Shown here: piece by piece, positions 61,600 through 64,000 of the stretch
Numbering within the stretch: position 1 is the first letter of the stretch
Layout of the letters: every line of letters starts with the position of its first letter
NCBI RefSeq assembly: GCF_012971725.1
Contig: NZ_CP048833.1
Coordinates: 5,704,001 to 5,768,000 of the forward strand
Direction of reading: 5' to 3'
Source of the DNA: Pseudomonas multiresinivorans
GTDB taxonomy: Bacteria; Pseudomonadota; Gammaproteobacteria; Pseudomonadales; Pseudomonadaceae
Length of the DNA: 64,000 nt
The notes under the pieces: model-generated
Database searches by the model: none
What the model was told of the DNA's origin: nothing
Seen by the model: only the letters and a program-made list of their open reading frames with translations
Position numbers and translations under genes: made by a program

Positions 61600-61680
61600 A
61601 GAATCCCGTGGGGAACGGGATTGGCCTCGCGAACAACCTCTGCAACGGAGACTGGTTCGCGAGCAAGCTCGCTCCTACAG
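61600..61680. repeat. REP palindrome (GTAGGAGCGAGC family), left arm degenerate
   Basis: The right arm gttcgcgagcaagctcgctc plus ctaca is intact. The left part has the core seen at 21872-21991 (ggggaacgggattggcctcg) but no complete outer arm. Confidence 0.7.
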
Positions 61681-61815
61681 ATACTGCTGCATCTTCGGCG
61701 TGTGGGCGGATAGCGGGTCGCGAACGCCACGCGCTCTGCGTCACCGGCGTCTGACCATGGAACCCCGCCGCGCCACGAGCTAGAGTCCCAGCATCACCCG
61801 CCGCAAGGACCGGTC

Positions 61816-62889
61816 ATGCCCGACCTCAGCCACCAGCAGGCGCAGCACCGCGTCAACGATATCCTGGCCTTCGACCGCGAGTTGCGCCGCCTGCGCGACG
61901 AAGGCGCCCTCGTTCTCGACAACACCCAGCAAGAGCGCCTGCACGAGCACCAGCAACGCCTGCTCGCCGACTACCGGGCACGCTTCGACATCGACCGCGA
62001 CAGCCAGGACCATCGCCTGTCCCTGGGCATGCGCATCGCCTCCTTCCTCGGCGCGCTGGCCCTGGCCGCCAGCCTGTTCTTCCTCTTCTACCAGTTCTGG
62101 GGCCTGTTCGGCGAAAGCGTGCAGGTCGTCATCCTCATCGCCGCCTCGCTGATCAGCCTGCTGCTGACCCTCGTGCTGCAACGCCGCGACGCCTCCGGCT
62201 ACTTCGCCAAGCTCGGCGCCATGCTGGCCTTCGCCTGCTTCGTGCTGAACGTTGTTATGGTCGGGCAGATATTCAATATCACCCCGTCCGACAAGGCCCT
62301 GCTGCCCTGGGCCGCCTATGCCCTGCTGCTGGCCTACACCTGCAACACACGCCTGCTGCTGGCCGCTGCGCTGATCTGCGTGATGGGCTACGTCGCCGCG
62401 CGGATCGGCAGTTGGAGCGGCGTGTACTGGCTGGACGTGGGCGAGCGCCCGGAGAACTTCTTCCCCGCTGCACTGCTGATCTTCCTCGTCCCCTCGTTCA
62501 TCGCGCAGCAGCGCTTCGACGGTTTCGCGGCGATCTACCGGGTATTCGGCCTGCTCGGGCTGTTCCTGCCGATGCTGGTGCTGGCCAACTGGGGCGGCGG
62601 CAGCTACCTGCCACTGGGTTATGCATCGGTGGAAAACCTCTACCAGTTGCTCGGCTTCGTGGCCTCGGCGCTCGTCATCTGGCTCGGCGCGCGGCGCGAA
62701 TGGCCGGAAGTGGTGAACACCGGGCTGACCTTCTTCGTGATCTTCCTCTTCACCAAGTTCTTCGACTGGTGGTGGGAGGTCATGCCCAAGTACCTGTTCT
62801 TCCTCGTACTGGGTCTGTGCGCGGTGCTGATCCTGCTGGTCCTGCGTCGCCTGCGCCGCGCCCACGGCCTGCTGGGAGCCCGCCCATGA
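61816..62889 (+). CDS. DUF2157 family membrane protein
   Basis: A 357-residue integral membrane protein. A charged, coiled-coil-like N-terminus (about residues 1-70, with DRELRRLRDEGALVLDNTQQ) precedes about ten transmembrane helices. The N-terminal part fits the DUF2157 family of uncharacterised bacterial membrane proteins. Its stop overlaps the start of the next gene (ATGA), so the two are coupled. Function is not known. Confidence 0.85.
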   Translation: MPDLSHQQAQHRVNDILAFDRELRRLRDEGALVLDNTQQERLHEHQQRLLADYRARFDIDRDSQDHRLSLGMRIASFLGALALAASLFFLFYQFWGLFGESVQVVILIAASLISLLLTLVLQRRDASGYFAKLGAMLAFACFVLNVVMVGQIFNITPSDKALLPWAAYALLLAYTCNTRLLLAAALICVMGYVAARIGSWSGVYWLDVGERPENFFPAALLIFLVPSFIAQQRFDGFAAIYRVFGLLGLFLPMLVLANWGGGSYLPLGYASVENLYQLLGFVASALVIWLGARREWPEVVNTGLTFFVIFLFTKFFDWWWEVMPKYLFFLVLGLCAVLILLVLRRLRRAHGLLGARP

Positions 62890-63722
62890 ACTGGACACGT
62901 ACTCACGCACTGGCCAGCGGCGTCGGCCTGATCCTGCTGGTGAACGCCGTCGCCCTGGGCGGCGTTGCCTGGAACCGCTCCGGCGAGCCGGACAGCGTGC
63001 TGCCGCTCAGCCAGCGCGAGCTGCTGCGCAATAGCGACTGGTACAAGGAAAACAGCGGCCTGAGCCTGCGCTTGCGCTGGCGCACGCCCAGCCGCGACGA
63101 AGAGGCGCGGCAACACAACCGCGGCTGGCAGCCCTCCCTCGACGGCCAGAAGATGGCCGAGCTGGGCTTCGCCATGCCCGCGCAGGTCGACGACGACAGC
63201 GCCCGGCGCTTCGGCCGCCAGCAATCGCGTGACGCTCTGCTGGTGCTGGAGCTCAACGGCCCGCTTCACGAGCGCGAAGTGCAGCTGACCCGCAAGCGTC
63301 TCGACGCGGCTCGCCAGGCCGCCGATGCCGCACCGCAGAATGCCCGTCTGGCGGACGAGCGCGACTTCATCCGCCGCGAACTGGATAGCGAGGAAAAGAC
63401 CGACACCCGCCTGCTGCTCAAGGACGTCGGCCTGGACCTGCAGACGTTGCGAGCCCGGTATCCCGATCGCCAGCGCTACCTTATCGTCCACGGCCATGTA
63501 CGCCCCGTATCCAACTACTACCAGCACATCTGGACCCTCGGCGGCACCGCCAGCTCCATCGGCACCGACAGCCTCAACGTGCCGTACCAGTGGCGCGAGC
63601 GCCTGGACCAGATCACCGCGCAGCCTCAGCGGGCAGCGGACGGCCGCGCCCAGCCCTTCGTCGCCGAAGTCGCCTTCGGCCAGCGCCTGGAGCCGTGGAT
63701 CCAGCGCATCGACATGCCCTGA
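62886..63722 (+). CDS. DUF4824-like protein, single membrane anchor
   Basis: A 278-residue protein. An N-terminal transmembrane segment (ALASGVGLILLVNAVALGGV) is followed by a large periplasmic part beginning EPDSVLPLSQRELLRNSDWY. The RYLIVHGHVRPVSNYYQHIW segment near residues 197-216 and the following domain fit DUF4824-type proteins that lie next to DUF2157 genes. The start overlaps the DUF2157 stop, so the two are expected to work together. Family assignment is by context and moderate. Confidence 0.75.
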   Translation: MNWTRTHALASGVGLILLVNAVALGGVAWNRSGEPDSVLPLSQRELLRNSDWYKENSGLSLRLRWRTPSRDEEARQHNRGWQPSLDGQKMAELGFAMPAQVDDDSARRFGRQQSRDALLVLELNGPLHEREVQLTRKRLDAARQAADAAPQNARLADERDFIRRELDSEEKTDTRLLLKDVGLDLQTLRARYPDRQRYLIVHGHVRPVSNYYQHIWTLGGTASSIGTDSLNVPYQWRERLDQITAQPQRAADGRAQPFVAEVAFGQRLEPWIQRIDMP

Positions 63723-63820
63723 CCGGCCCCCGCCGCGCCGATCCGAATCCGCTTGCGCGATGCGGGTCGGCGCTGCACCCTGTGCGCCCGTCTCACCGCC
63801 ATTTCCTGCCCTGACCGGCC

Positions 63821-64000
63821 ATGAACGACGTCACTCCCGATCCCAGCCGCTGCCCGCTCTGCGGCCAGTCCAACCGCTGCACCCAGGCCGACCCGGCGCT
63901 GGAAGGCCAGCCGTGCTGGTGCTTCAGCACGCGCATTGAGCGCAACGCACTGGAGCGCATCCCGCCCGAGCTGGTCGACCGTGCCTGCCTTTGCCCGCGC
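63821..64000 (+). CDS. Cysteine-rich CWC family protein, partial
   Basis: The gene runs off the right edge; 60 codons are visible without a stop. The product begins MNDVTPDPSRCPLCGQSNRC and has six cysteines before residue 60 in the order C-x2-C, C, C-x-C, then CxC (ACLCPR). This spacing matches the short cysteine-rich CWC proteins of proteobacteria, which probably bind zinc or iron. Function is unknown. The start has a weak ribosome binding site. Confidence 0.75.
   Translation, partial: MNDVTPDPSRCPLCGQSNRCTQADPALEGQPCWCFSTRIERNALERIPPELVDRACLCPR

Larger units (their letters stand above)
61440..61815. other. 376-base intergenic region with two repeats
   Basis: No gene seen. It holds a double-hairpin repeat (61492-61569) and a REP element (61600-61680). 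It separates atzF from the DUF2157 gene. Confidence 0.8.

Overview
The window is chromosomal DNA of a Pseudomonas species. The gene order mucC-mucB-mucA-algU-nadB-ygfX-sdhE-ygfZ-HDOD-tctE-tctD-opdH-tctCBA-ung and later the dspI and sdsA1/sdsB1 blocks match, from memory, the P. aeruginosa PA0765-PA0739 neighbourhood. Base composition is very GC-rich, and Pseudomonas REP-type palindromes sit in many gene gaps. The species cannot be fixed from the sequence; the P. nitroreducens/citronellolis/knackmussii branch is a guess.

Layout. 1-2494 (minus): the sigma-22 envelope-stress operon algU-mucA-mucB-mucC, with a clear AlgU-type promoter. 2955-7217: housekeeping genes nadB, ygfX, sdhE, ygfZ and an HDOD gene. 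7479-14180: a tricarboxylate uptake system (two-component tctED, porin opdH, tripartite transporter tctCBA), with an 11-bp-phased direct-repeat array as probable TctD site and CA-rich Hfq/Crc-like motifs before opdH and tctC. 14260-15950: ung and two hypothetical proteins. 16161-17408: an orphan amino-acid-type binding protein. 17410-22924: an AraC regulator and an acyl-CoA cluster (dehydrogenase, DspI-type enoyl-CoA hydratase, hydroxyisobutyryl-CoA hydrolase-like protein, beta-hydroxyacid dehydrogenase).

23866-47015 is a complete Lap-type biofilm system: lapEBC (type I secretion), a 4741-residue LapA-like adhesin, a small conserved gene, lapD (c-di-GMP receptor with degenerate GGDEF and EAL motifs) and lapG (periplasmic cysteine protease). 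The adhesin has a retention module with a TAAG LapG site, about 26 VCBS/cadherin-like repeats, two PA14-like domains, a von Willebrand A domain and RTX repeats. A FleQ-like box lies in the lapE-lapA intergenic region. In the remembered P. aeruginosa order this block falls between neighbouring genes, so it looks like an accessory insertion or a retained ancestral module. SdsA1 alkylsulfatase and its LysR regulator follow.

50919-61439 is a guanidine utilisation operon: a sigma-54-like promoter, a guanidine-I (ykkC) riboswitch, an ABC importer, two DUF1989 proteins (carboxyguanidine deiminase type), a urea/guanidine carboxylase and allophanate hydrolase. Repeats occupy several junctions of this operon, and two different repeats lie in frame inside the carboxylase gene. 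The window ends with a DUF2157/DUF4824-like membrane pair and the start of a cysteine-rich CWC protein.

No rRNA, tRNA, CRISPR array, insertion sequence or prophage was seen.
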